In this document: in pieces, positions 14,306 to 26,000 of the stretch | Position numbering within the stretch: position 1 is the stretch's first letter | How the letters are laid out: each line of letters starts with the position of its first letter | DNA from: Bolinopsis microptera | Lineage: Eukaryota; Ctenophora; Tentaculata; Lobata; Bolinopsidae | DNA length: 64,000 bases | NCBI RefSeq assembly: GCF_026151205.1 | Contig: NC_087073.1 | Location: 3,555,001-3,619,000 of the forward strand | Reading direction: 5' to 3' | Position numbers and translations under genes: made by a program | The notes under the pieces: model-generated | The model's database searches: none | What the model was told of the DNA's origin: nothing | What the model saw: only the letters and a program-made list of their open reading frames with translations

Positions 14306-17300
14306 TCTCCCTCTTTGGGAACTAACGAAATAAAGACACGTCACACGCTATGCGCGTGCGCGCGCTATCTCTGCGCAAGTGCCTACGTCCTTCAACAATT
14401 TCACAGGAATAGTGCGTTAGGCGCTCGCGCCTTCCATCTCCTTTCCAAAATCTCTTTGTTCTCACATCTATTCGCACACACAATGTTGTGGAATCAAAAT
14501 AATTTAAAATAAATTAAAAATCTGGAAAAACTAAAAACTGAATTTACTTAAAATTGTCTCGTTTAATGGTAATAAATATAAAAACATCCGTATACTAGAT
14601 TCTTTAACCGTATCTAACTCTACACTTATAAAAAGAAACTATTTGGCAGCCTTCCCCGCTAATCTCTCAGACCGTCTCAACGTTACCGGCTGAGTATTAT
14701 GCCTCTCGGCATATAACCTAAGTTTGTACTCCTTAGCTATCGCGGGTGGCATATTAGATTTTGTAACAGGGACAGTAATGGTCTTCTTTAATTTGGCTGG
14801 GGTGCTGCAGGGGTTTGGTTTGGGAGTTTCTGTTTGTGCCTTTGGCGCTAGTATGGGTTTTGGAATCAGTCGGGGGTCACAACTTTTTGGTACTTCCAGT
14901 GGGCTGGGGGTCTGAAGAGTATCGAAGAACTTATCATGAGAAGCCGAGAATCCTCTACCAGTTTTATCCTGGATTACCATGGATCTGTTTCTCGTGATAA
15001 CATTTCCAACACTGTTCAGAAGGGTGTATGAGCGAAATTTGCGGTCAACAGACACAACTTTGGCTTGGCGCCAAGTCTTGTCAGATTTCCCGTCTTTGTA
15101 AATCACTATATCACCCGGGTTACACATATCAAAAGATTTAGTAGCATTTCTATTATAATATTGAGCACTTGCTGCTTGTCTATCGAGTAATAATTTACGG
15201 TTTTTGCAGTCTCTCTCAGTTACCAATGAGCTTTGTAAATATGGCAAATTTGTCTTAACATCTCTTCCCATTAATAGATTATGGGGGCTTCCCAATTGAG
15301 GGCTCAATGGAGTCGCTCTATAGTCTAGTAAACACATATTAACATTATCTAAATTACCTTTACATCGTGTAATAATGTTCTTAACGTGCCCAATAGCTCG
15401 TTCAATCTGCCCATTAGATTGACTGTATCGTGCGGAACTAAAACACTTATCGATATCATATTTCTCACAAAACTTCCTCATTACCACCGACGCGTATATT
15501 GGTTCTCTGTCTGAAAAAGCTATATCAGGAATACCAAAACGGGCAAATATAGACTTAAAATGTGAAATAAGTTGGTCAGACGTCGGATTTCTAGATAACT
15601 CGCTAACTTCTATCCATTTGGTAAAGTAATCTATGACAACTTGATATTTCCGACCCATAACAGTAACAATATCTGCTCCTACTTTCTCAAATGGTCTCAA
15701 TGGAACACTATGCGATTTGAGTTCAACTTTCATCGGAAGCTTCCGTGTACTTAGACACTCAGTACATTTGTCGACCATATTGTCGATATCTGAATTAATA
15801 TTTCTCCAATATACTCCCTTTCTAGCTAAAGCTTTACATCTAACACGACCCTGGTGTGTGTCATGCAACTTTCTCAGAATATCATTTTGCAAAACCTTTG
15901 GAATTACAATTCTATCATCAAACAGAACTAAGTCGTCAAAAACTGACAGTTGGTCTTTCATTGACCAATACGGAGTAACATTTGGATCACATTGCCGTGT
16001 GTCATCTGGCCACCCATTGGTGATATATTCAGTGATTTTAGCTAAACAAGGATCCCTAGCCGTTTCTATTTTAAGTTTATGTTTCATTTGCATCGAACTC
16101 TTTACAGTCTCTACAATCATGTGTACATTAAGATCACATTCTCGCTCTAAAACAGTGTCGTGAGTGGAAATTGGAACTGTGGCACGACTAAGGGTGTCTG
16201 GTATGACGTGATCTTTACCTGGTTTGTAGGATAGCTTGTAGTCATACTTCTGTAGTCTGAGCAGGAGGCGCTGGCATCTGGCTGGGTTTGCATGAATTGG
16301 TTTCATGGATATCGGAGTCAGAGGCTTGTGGTCTGTATATACCTGCACGTGTTTCCCATACACGTATTGGTTGAACCTCTCTAAGCCAAATACAACTGAT
16401 AGTAGCTCCTTTTCAATATTTGCATACCGCTTCTCTGTTTCAGTCAGTGATCTTGAAGCATATGCTACTGGTTTTCCTTGCTGTAAGAGACAGGCTCCCA
16501 AACCAGCTTGGCATGCATCTGTGTGTATCTCAACGGGTTTGGTGACATCATAATGTGCCAGAGCTGTATCATCTGTAAGGTCCTTCTTGAGATCGTCAAA
16601 TGCCTTCTGTTGCTCGAAATTCCAGCAGAATACTTTGTCTTTGTGGAGCATGGTCCTCAAGTGGTGTGTCTTTTCACTGAGGTTTGGAATATATCGGGCC
16701 AGATACGTTACCATGCCCAGGAATCTCTGGATTCCTTTTTTGTCTGCTGGTGCAGGCATCTGAGTTATCGCGACAATCTTCTCTGGGTCGGGTTTGAGTC
16801 CTTCCGGTGTGATAATGTGTCCGATATACTTCACCTCGTCACACAGGAATTTGCACTTCTTTTTGTTCAACCTTATTCCTACTTGGCTGCATCGTTCTAA
16901 CACAGCTCCAAGCCTGGCCGTGTGCTCTTCGAAGGTGTTAGAGAATACGAGGATATCATCAAATATTATCAACACGCCTGGGAAACCTTCGAATTTTTCT
17001 GTCATTCTCTTCTGGAATATTTCATTTGCGCTGTTCAGTCCGAAAGGAAGACGAAGGTATCGGTACCTTCCAAATGGAGTGTTGAACGTGGTCAGCTTGC
17101 TGGATTTCTCTTCGAGGGGGAGCTGCCAATATCCACTTTTGAGGTCTAGTTTGCTGAAACATCTTGCATTTGTTATCTTTGATAACGTTTCTTCTGGGGT
17201 AGGCAAATGGTGGTGTTCTCTCATGACCCATCTGTTCAGATCCGTGGGGTCAAGACATATTCTTAGCTTCTCTGGTTGTTTTACAACCACCATCGAGTTC

Positions 17301-19008
17301 ACCCAATCTGTGGGTTCGTCAACTTTCGTTATCACTCCAAGCTTCAGCATCCTCTCCAGTTCCTCTTGGACTTCGGTGTGGATCGAGAAGGCTAGCTTTC
17401 TTGCCGCATGTTGAACTGGTTGTGCACCGTCTTTCAACTTGATCTTCGATTTTACGTTTGACAGGCAGCCAATCGTGTCTTCTTTGAAAACATCTTCGTG
17501 ATCTTTCATCAGGTCTCGTATCTTATCTTCGTGTTGGGACTTTGTCTTGGGTGTTGCTTCTTTCTTCTCCCTTAGACTTTGTCTACCAGAGAGAATATCA
17601 ACCTGAAATTGATGTGAAGGTCTGTGATGAGGTGTTGTGGGGTTAGTGTGAACTGGATTAGACGAGCTGGTTGTGGTCGGTGGTACACTCGCAAACGGGT
17701 TAATGAGATTGAGTCTGATCAATGATTCTAAACCTAGAATAGATCTGGCTAGAAATGGTACAACATGAAATTCAGCTCTGTGCTTATTACCGTTTATCTC
17801 ACAATTAAGCAATATAGTACCTAAAGAGGTTATTCCAGTTCCTCCATAAGCTTTTAATCTAATACTAGTATCTCTAATTTTGGGGTTTGATACAATCGAT
17901 TTTAACACTACACTAGAGATAACATTGCATTCAGCACCAGTATCAATTTTGCAAAGAGTTTTTCTACCATTTAAAAGAATTTGCTCAGTCCATTCCCTAC
18001 ATTTGATTTCTTCAACTGCTCGTTGACTTACCGAGATAGCACCAATGTTGAGTTCCGAGGTGTAGATGCTGTCATCTTTGTCGTCTTCGTTCATCACTGC
18101 ATCTAGATCTTCTTCGGAAGGGTCGCAAAAATCTTGGTGGATCATGTCGATCTTTCTTTTAGATCTGCAAACCTTGGCGAAATGGTTCTTCATTCCACAT
18201 TTTGAACATGTCCGTCGATACGCTGGGCAGTGCTCAGGGTTTCCAAACTGGTGTTGGTTCCCACAATAACCACATTTTCCTTGTGAGTTTTGCGGTTTGT
18301 ATCTCTTGTTAACTTGAGGTTTTGATGGTTCGTTTTGAGGTCTGGGTCTTTTCCTCCCGATGGCATTTATGCTGGCGTTAGTTGTAGCTAGCAGTGTTTG
18401 AATCCTCTTGTCTGCCATCTCCTGGGTTTTAACAATTTTGACTGCAGTTTCCAGTGTGAGGTTGTGTTCTCTAAGAAGCCTTGTTTTCGTGGCTCGGTTA
18501 GACACTCCTACTACGATCCTGTCTCTGATGAGGCTCTCTGATATGTCCTCTGCTTCAAGTTTGATCTTTTTCTTCTCTCCACCTTCTAGATCGATTTCTA
18601 TTTCTCTTGGCGGGATCGTGTAGTTGCATTTCTTAGCCTGCATTCGAAGCCTCATTTGAAATGCTTCAATGGTTTCCTCTTCTTCCTGGTCCATTGTGTT
18701 AAAAATGTGTCTTTCTACCGTCTCGTTTGCAGTATGTCTAAATTTATTGATGATCTCGACCTTGATCAACTTGTATGAAGCTTTCGCTTCATTGCTTAGG
18801 CTTGATACAAATTTTTTCACGGCTCCCCCACACAGCTGCATCAAAATGGCTTTCTTTCGCCTGTCGTCTATTTCCCCAAAATTTGCAAGCATTGAGTCTT
18901 CAAATTCTTCTACCCACTGGTCGAAAGGCTGGTCATTTTCATACTGGGTACATTCGAAAAATCCTCTAACGAATGTGGGCGTGGGTTCAGATCCCACTTC
19001 TGACACCA

Positions 19009-19145
19009 TGTTATGTTATGTGCTTGCGTTATTGTTGGACAAGTCATACACTAGTTTCCCATCAAAACCTGAACAATATATAATTAACCATTTATTCAAA
19101 TACAATATATATCAGCAATATATATCAAATATACAATACATAACA
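19009..19145 (-). repeat. 5' LTR of the gypsy element
   Basis: 137 bp, TG..CA ends; the gag-pol start codon overlaps the last base of this LTR and the primer-binding site. Confidence 0.95.
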
Positions 19146-19344
19146 ACAAGCCTCGCTGAGCTGCGAAGAATTGATATTGTCAATTAAGACTGTCGACTAG
19201 TTCAACTCGGCACGCGTCTAAATAGCTATAGGTTACAAACCGCTTACAACGTGTTACCTGGGGACCTCAGGCTATCCGCTATCATGTTCATAAACAATAG
19301 AGATTAGGCGGAATGACAGGCTGAGCGTGGCCCAGTATTCACCT

Positions 19345-19579
19345 AACCATGTGCTTTCGCGCCACTTCGGGCTCGCTTGTTTCACAAGTCAAGGCCTGAG
19401 GCGGGCGCGCTACTGCAAGCGCAAGGGCTCTGGATAGAGCAAGCCCAGTAATGAGTAAACAACGTCGCGTGAGGAGAATTTTGCTCTATCAGAGCTCTTG
19501 CGCTTGCAGTGGCGCGCGCCCGCCTCCCGGCGCTTATTGTGAAACAAGTGCGCCCTCAGTGGTGCGAAAGCACATGGTT
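19345..19579. repeat. GC-rich palindromic (foldback) element
   Basis: The left arm starts AACCATGTGCTTTCGCGCCAC and the right arm ends GTGGTGCGAAAGCACATGGTT. Arms of about 100 bp pair imperfectly around a loop near 19445-19483 and share CTTGCAGTGGCGCGCGCCCGCC-type cores and TTGTGAAACAAG. No coding capacity; MITE-like. A half copy lies at 10094-10186. Confidence 0.75.
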
Positions 19580-20625
19580 ATGTGAAAGGCAAATTCATTT
19601 TACATCATTTAAGTTAAGTGTTGGGTTTATTTGTTATTAATGCAAATTCAAAGCTTGCCTTTCCTCCGCATGCATTTGTTTCATGTTTATAATTTATAAT
19701 TTATTCTTTACGTGGGCGCGAGACGTGGGAAAGTGCAAATCGTAAAAATTACATTCAGACTCAATGCAAGTAGTTTTGAAGTACTAGCTCTTGAGTCTTG
19801 ATTAGATAAGTCATTCACAATAAAAGTCTATAGTCCACCTCCTGATACACCAAAATTAAGTTGTAACCTTCAGATCTATTTTCATCTAAAATCTACATAC
19901 AAATTATCAAATAATACATTATAAAATTCAATTTATTGTATTCATGGTTAATTCATTTTCGAGGGTGTCTAACCTCATAGCTAGACAATTACCCTTGTTG
20001 TAGTTATCTATGTATATTGTTTGAACAATTTATTTAAAAATAGTATAGTAAATATTGCCGATGCTGGATTGACAAAATTTTGCATACAAAAAAAACTTTT
20101 ATTTTCACCTTCTCGATCGCAATATTTCACCAAAGATTCAGATTATGAATTATTTGGAACATAATAAGCTCAAACATACAAAGCCTTTTAAAATGTTAAA
20201 ATGTCATATGCCCTAATGAAAGCGCTGGTTAAAGTTATTTAAATTATTCATTGACTTATATGTAAAATACAGAATTTCTATTTGCTATAAAAATTTTAAC
20301 TTCATTTGTATGCATCACACAATATGACTTGATAATAACTTTTAGTATACAGATGATAAATGACTTCTTATTTAAATAATAATAATAATAATTTAAACTT
20401 TTATATTATAGTGGCACAACAACTTAAAATGCACAGGTGTGCCACGAAAACAGTTCAAGACACAATAAAACTTGAAAAAGCAACCCACATTTATATTCTA
20501 AACCAGATAAGGGTAATTAGACTTGATACACTAAATAATCGATAATGTGTATGTATTTTCCAGTAGAACCAATTAGGGAAAACTAGGATTGAAAAATATT
20601 AAAGATTAAATATATTAAGATTAGA
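19580..20625. other. AT-rich spacer
   Basis: No gene recognised. A short (AAT)n run lies at 20378-20393. The open frame at 20360-20545 has no recognisable domain. Confidence 0.4.
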
Positions 20626-20840
20626 ATTAAAGCTATTTCCGTACAGCCTAAGTATGCTCGTTAGAAAAACTATAAACATGCTAGCTTTCTTTATTTTTGT
20701 TAGTCGGCTGACATCTTGGATTGTAATGGATGTAACAAATTTATTATCGGATGTCTACTTATATTTATTATGATATCATTATTCATTGTAATGGCAATAA
20801 AATTTAAATTTTGTTTTACTTAAATTTTGTTTTACTTACA
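20626..20840 (+). repeat. Third copy of the outer part of the 4983-9452 inverted repeat
   Basis: Matches 9210-9452 with a few small deletions; shared blocks include GAATTAAAGCTATTTCCGTA, GGATGTCTACTTATATTTAT and the doubled AAATTTTGTTTTACTT at the tip. Confidence 0.85.
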
Positions 20841-21180
20841 ATATTATGAGCACGTTTGAAAAGAAATGTTTTCAGATACACTTTAAAAGAGTCCAATGTT
20901 GTACAATTCTCAATCTCAAATGGTAGTTCATTCCATAATTTAGGGCCGAATTTCTGAAAAGATCTTTCTCGATATTGTGTATGCACTCTAGGTTCAGTCA
21001 AATAGATAAGATGATTATAGTTTGCAAATTTAAATATCTCCTAGTATGTTGAAAAAAACCCATCGCATAATATGGCTGTCACACATGTGTTATTCTACTG
21101 TGCAAAAAAAATTGACAGGGTAATCTTTCATCAAGATTGAAAAGGCTTAATAATTTCCTTACTTCCCCTTTTACACTGAT
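20838..21180 (-). pseudogene. LINE ORF2 3'-end fragment (CR1/L2-like)
   Basis: The minus strand reads RERSFQKFGPKLWNELP then FKVYLKTFLFKRAHNIV, the standard C-terminal tail of CR1/L2-type reverse transcriptase ORFs. Only this tail remains; the rest is 5' truncated. Confidence 0.7.
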
Positions 21181-21216
21181 TATACAATTAAGGATGGCCA
21201 CTAATTAAATACTATC

Positions 21217-22671
21217 ATGAGTGACAGAGGCTACCTTTCTTATCTGGTTACTGGTGCCTCATATGCCTTGGCTGGTACTGTTGTTCTATGTGCAGTGGGA
21301 GCTTTAGCAGCAAGAAGAAAATTGAAACCAAAGAACTGTTGGAACAATCAGAAGACACTTGATGGTTTACTTCATCACAATTTTCCTAGATTAGCTTTTC
21401 TGACTATAAGTATAGACTTTGATTAAACTTTAGTATAAGACGTATCTATAAGCAAGCTTTAAAAAATGAAGTAATCTTGATTGGAATCTCATAAATTGAT
21501 TGTGAAAAATTATATTTATAGCAACTATCTCTCAGGTTTAACTGTGTTGATAACAGGAGGTAACAGTGGTCTTGGAGCTGCTGCAGCAAGAGAGCTTGCT
21601 CGCAGGAATGCCAATGTTATAATAGCATGCCGTACACTTGATAAATCTATGGCTGTTATAAAAGAAGTAAGGGCAGAATTTCCTGAAAGCCCAGAGGTAA
21701 GTTCATATTCACTCTACCCACTTAAAATATTAATATAGATTACAGAATGCTAACTGTAAGTAGTCAAATTAATGGTACAGTACAACCGTGATTTACCGCT
21801 TAGTTTGGGGAAAAGAAAAAACTGTAATAAATCAGGGTTCGCTGTAAATCACGGTTTCGATTGATCGCATTTAATTGTACAATTGGGAGAAATGGCTGTG
21901 GTAAATAGGGGTTTTCGGTAGATACACTAAATGCATATAATTTACTTTACTTTTTCATGTTAAATAACAGGACAATTGACATTTCAGATTAAATATGGGC
22001 ACCTTGATCTCTCTTCCCTTGCTAAAACTAAAGAGTTTGTTGATGAGTTGACAGTGGACAAAGTGGACATTCTTATCAACAATGCTGCTCTCTGGGGAAG
22101 TCCTGTTCCTGAAAGTGTAGATGGTTTGGAGCAAACATTTGCTACCAATTACTTGGCTCACTTTTATCTCACCAATCTTATGATTCAGAAATATTCACTG
22201 CAAAAAGTTATCAATGTTAGCTCTGGTCTGTACACTCGAGGAAAAATAGATCCGTACGATTTGGAAAAGCTTATTAAAGTACCAGAAGTTTTAGATAAAG
22301 ATATGTACCGAAGCCTTTATTCGACTAGTAAGCTTGCTCAAATATATCACAGCAAGGAACTAGCTATAAAGCATCCTGAAATACAATCATTATCCCTTCA
22401 TCCTGGTCTTTGTTATACCAGTCTTGCTCGTTATGTCAAACCACAGAGCTTTATTTTGTCTATTCTGGGTCGAGTACTACCCTTGATAATCAGGACTCCA
22501 GCAGAAGGGGCTCAGACTCATGTGTATTGCTCTGTTGAGGATGGGTTAGAGAGTGGCCAGTATTATGGGGATTGTAAGAAGAATGCCCTTGAGGATGTTG
22601 CATGTAATTCTAACATTCAGAAAAAGCTCTGGGAATTCTCCGAGGACTTGATTCTGCAGAAAACTTCCTGA
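21217..22671 (+). CDS. Membrane-anchored short-chain dehydrogenase, retinol dehydrogenase 11-14-like (3 exons, 330 aa)
   Basis: Exons 21217-21364, 21536-21696 and 21988-22671 join in phase to 330 residues. An N-terminal hydrophobic anchor (about residues 8-32, ASYALAGTVVLCAVGALAA) is followed by the Rossmann nucleotide loop TGGNSGLG (56-63), the NNAA structural motif (134-137), and the catalytic Ser (VSSG, near 182), Tyr214 and Lys218 in YSTSK. LHPGLCYTSLAR and the closing WEFSEDLI match the RDH11-14 family, which uses NADP(H) to interconvert retinol or other lipid alcohols and aldehydes on the endoplasmic reticulum or mitochondrial membrane. The usual NNAG is NNAA here. The first donor is weak (GTTTAC), but the join LDG-LTVLITGG is just what the family has. 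A polyadenylation-type AATAAA lies at 22993. Substrate is not predictable. Confidence 0.88.
21784..21860. repeat. Small inverted repeat in SDR intron 2
   Basis: AACCGTGATTTACCGC and GCTGTAAATCACGGTTT face each other across about 40 bp; probably a small MITE remnant. Confidence 0.5.
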
Positions 22672-23055
22672 GCTTGTTATATTGACTCCATGTGATCCCG
22701 AAGATAAAATACTGAGAAGTCTGCATATTTATTTACTCGGATAAGCAGATTTAAATACAAATGGTGTGACCCTCAAACGAGAAAACAATGAGTTTAAAAT
22801 GATCAACAGATTGCTTTGCTAAATTTTGTGTGTATCTTAAATCTTATTTATTATGTTTTAAATGAAATTTTTTATATTTGATAAACCAATATATATGTAA
22901 CTGCAATGTGCTGAAGATGAATGTTCATTCATTAATCAAATAGCTGTTAGCTGAACTTGGTAGATTATAACCTTCGCCTGTTATTTTATAAAAATAAATA
23001 CATTTTCGAATTTTGTAGGGTATCTCATTAACATATTTTTATATGATAGGTAGTC
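22672..23055. other. Spacer between the SDR gene and ALIX
   Basis: Holds the SDR 3' UTR and the ALIX promoter or 5' UTR; the genes are in the same direction about 385 bp apart. Confidence 0.5.
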
Positions 23056-26000
23056 ATGTCGGTTGGGGCTATGACTGGGATGATAGCAATTGACCCTAAG
23101 AAAGGGGACCGCGCTAACCTCCATCGTCCGCTCATGACATTTATCATGGGAGCTTTCCCGGAACAACAAGAGGTAGGTTGTGATACGCTATGTTACTATA
23201 CAATATACATTGTACATATCTATATTATCTATTATGTACAATATACATTGCACATTGTACTCGAACTTAGATTTCGTATGAGTTAGATATCTTATGAGTT
23301 CATTCCTTTAGATTCTCTTGTCAGTTGTCCAGGAAATGTAAGACACTTTTGTTTTGTCATATTACATAATTTATGTTTAAAACAAATAAAAATTCTAGAA
23401 AACATCTGATTAATGAGCACAATCTAAAATATTCCTGTTCTTCGAGCTGAAGAAATGTTATGTAATATCATCAACAATCCTATTATTTTCAGGAGATGTC
23501 ACTAGGAGTTGACGATGTAAGTAAGATGAGAGAGAAGATTCTCGCGGTGGAGAAGTCGGAAAAGGGTGCCGAGCAACTCCTTAGATATTACCTTCAAATG
23601 TCTGCCATGGACTGCAAACTCCCAATAAACGAGAATCAGGTTTTTATTGTGCGAATTTTTAGTTAGCATCCAACATGTCTGCATATTTTAACAGTTTACA
23701 TTACATTCTTGTCAATGTAGTACTAGTCAATCGCTCGACCTAGTTTTTCACATAGTATAGCGTAGTCCGTGTTTAAAGTTTAGATATTGAACACTGGCCA
23801 AAAAGTTGAATTCATTGATCGAATGTCAGATATTCTAGATTCTAGTAAAAATAAATTATTTTCAGATACACGTGACCTTCACGTGGTACGATTCTTTCTA
23901 CAAGGATTCTGTGTTTAGCGGCAAACGTGGAAGTAAGTACTGATTATTTATTCTTTAGATATTTTCTAGATGTCACAATTTTGTCTTGACACGTGACAAA
24001 TTTCAGTAGAGACCAATCAGTAAAGACCAATCGATCGCGAAAATCAAATGTCAATCATATCAACATCAGTTTTCAAATAATAACTAGCCCAAACCTTGCA
24101 ATCTTGTTACCCAACTCGTTATGCGTTAATAAAAATAATATACAATATAAATTATGTATATATACATGCATGTTATTTTACTGTACCAACTTTAAACTTA
24201 TTCCTCATTTAAAAGACAATACATCCAGTGTTTTCACTTGTCATTGTTTACTTTTTAACTTACTCACCGAGATTATTACTATAAACTAATTTAAATACAG
24301 CTACACTATATTCAGTATTGTTGACAAGATTTGAAATTAGGCAGATGTGTATGACACGTGGTGTGTATGACACGTGGTGTGTATGACACGTGGTGTGTAT
24401 GACACGTGGTGTGTAATGTGTATGACACGTGGTGTGTATGACACGTGGTGTGTATGACACGTGGTGTGTATGACACGTGGTGTGTATGACACGTGGTGTG
24501 TATGACACGTGGTGTGTATGGCACGTGGTGTGTATGGAACGTGGTGTGTATGGCACGTGGTGTGTACTGTGTATGACACGTGGTGTATATGACACGTGGT
24601 GTGTATGACACGTGATATGGATGGTATTAAGATATTGAATAACAGTTGAATAAAGAATGAGCTGTGAGTGCGGACAGTAATAAGTTATCAGTGACAAGTA
24701 AATTACGGTAGTGTATCTACCACACAGTATCCCCCGATATCATTACTTCATCGTACACTGTCAAACCATAATTAACCTGGACTCTTGGGAGGTCCCACTT
24801 TCTCGGTAAAGTATGTAAGCTGATATTATAAGAAGGGATGAGATATTTTCACTGCTAAATCCCTCTGCAAATATGCACTTGAAGTTTTTGGCTGTTTACC
24901 TGTAACATTGTATCCGTGCAGGCGCAGCTAACAGTTTGTATGAGCGTTCCTGTGTTCTGTTCAACTACGCCGCTGTAAGTTCACAGATAGCAGCTTCTCA
25001 GAACCTTGACACTGACGACGGACTCAAAATCGCTGCCAAATACTTCCAGGTACATTACAATTAAATGCATTTATTACATAATTATATACATTATAATTAC
25101 ATTGTGCTGTTAATCTTACGACTGCTGGTAAAGTGTTAGACTACTGATTTGGCCTTATTCAACATTCCAAAGTATCAAATTAGCACATTCTTGATAAATA
25201 TCACTGTTATCAGGTAGCGTCAGGAGCGTTTGCACAGCTACGGGACAAGTTGGTCCCCACCATGCAGAAAGTACCGACACCTGATCTGAGTCCTGAAGTA
25301 CTCGCTAGTCTTACAACCCTGATGCAGGCTCAAGCTCAGGAATGTATCTACATCAAAGCAGTTGCGGATAAGATGAAGGAGAAGGTTGGTGGGATACTTG
25401 ATTTTCAGTTTTTACCATTTTCATTTTTCATCAGACTCAACTCCTCAATAAGAACAGGAATCCTTATTTTCCTTATTCGATTTTCCCGCAAAATATTATT
25501 CTAGTGGATATATGTATATCTACTAGAATATATATAGATAACGCACTTTAAATAGCAAACATGATTCCATAAGAAAGCATCTTGTACTCCGCCCTAGCTG
25601 AGAAATAACGAGTAAATCCAACTTCAGGTGACTTGCAGACTTGCTGGTTCAGCTGCTGACTTCTACGGAGATGCGTACAAAGCCATGTCAAATGTAAACT
25701 TGAAAGGAACTAACTGGGACAAGTGGACGGCTATCTGCCTTGCTAAACAGAACTACATGTCAGGACTATCTGAGTACTACCAGGTTTGCAACTTCTTCGT
25801 TTCTTCAATAAATCATATAATAAATAATATGTAAAATCAAGTTTTAAATCTAGAAGAATAATAAAGTATCGTGTTTATATGATAAAATGAGACTTCCATG
25901 TGGAGCGAAAGACAAGACTTTTCTCTCAGTAGCGGAAAAGTATAATACTCACTCTTGCTGCTGTCTGAGCATCTCTTTAAATCTTCTTCTAGGAGTTTCC

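Larger units (their letters stand above)
14169..19145 (-). mobile_element. Ty3/gypsy LTR retrotransposon, looks whole
   Basis: A 4977-bp element on the minus strand. Two 137-bp LTRs (14169-14305 and 19009-19145) begin TG, end CA and look identical by eye, with a 5-bp target duplication ACAAG on both sides (14164-14168, 19146-19150). Next to the 5' LTR (19009 side) is a tRNA primer site TGGTGTCAGAAGTGGGATC, and next to the 3' LTR a polypurine tract AAAGAGGGAGA. One long gag-pol frame (14639-19009) shows, in order, a gag region, zinc knuckles (CGYCGNQHQF.. and CSKCGMKNHFAKVC), protease DTGAECNVIS, reverse transcriptase LDLKSGYWQL and FDDILVF, RNase H (IHTDACQAGLGA), and integrase with an HHCC finger. 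I see no breaks. Identical LTRs suggest a recent insertion. Large plus-strand frames here (for example 16794-17414) are shadows. Confidence 0.95.

Noticed and set aside
16794-17414. 206-aa plus-strand frame
   Set aside because: Shadow of the gypsy reverse transcriptase region.
24344-24620. CRISPR-like array of regular repeats
   Set aside because: Units abut with no unique spacers, inside an animal intron; a plain minisatellite.
24260-24697. Long His/Tyr/Thr-rich open frames on the minus strand
   Set aside because: All three minus frames stay open only because of the 16-bp minisatellite; no splice context, no domain.
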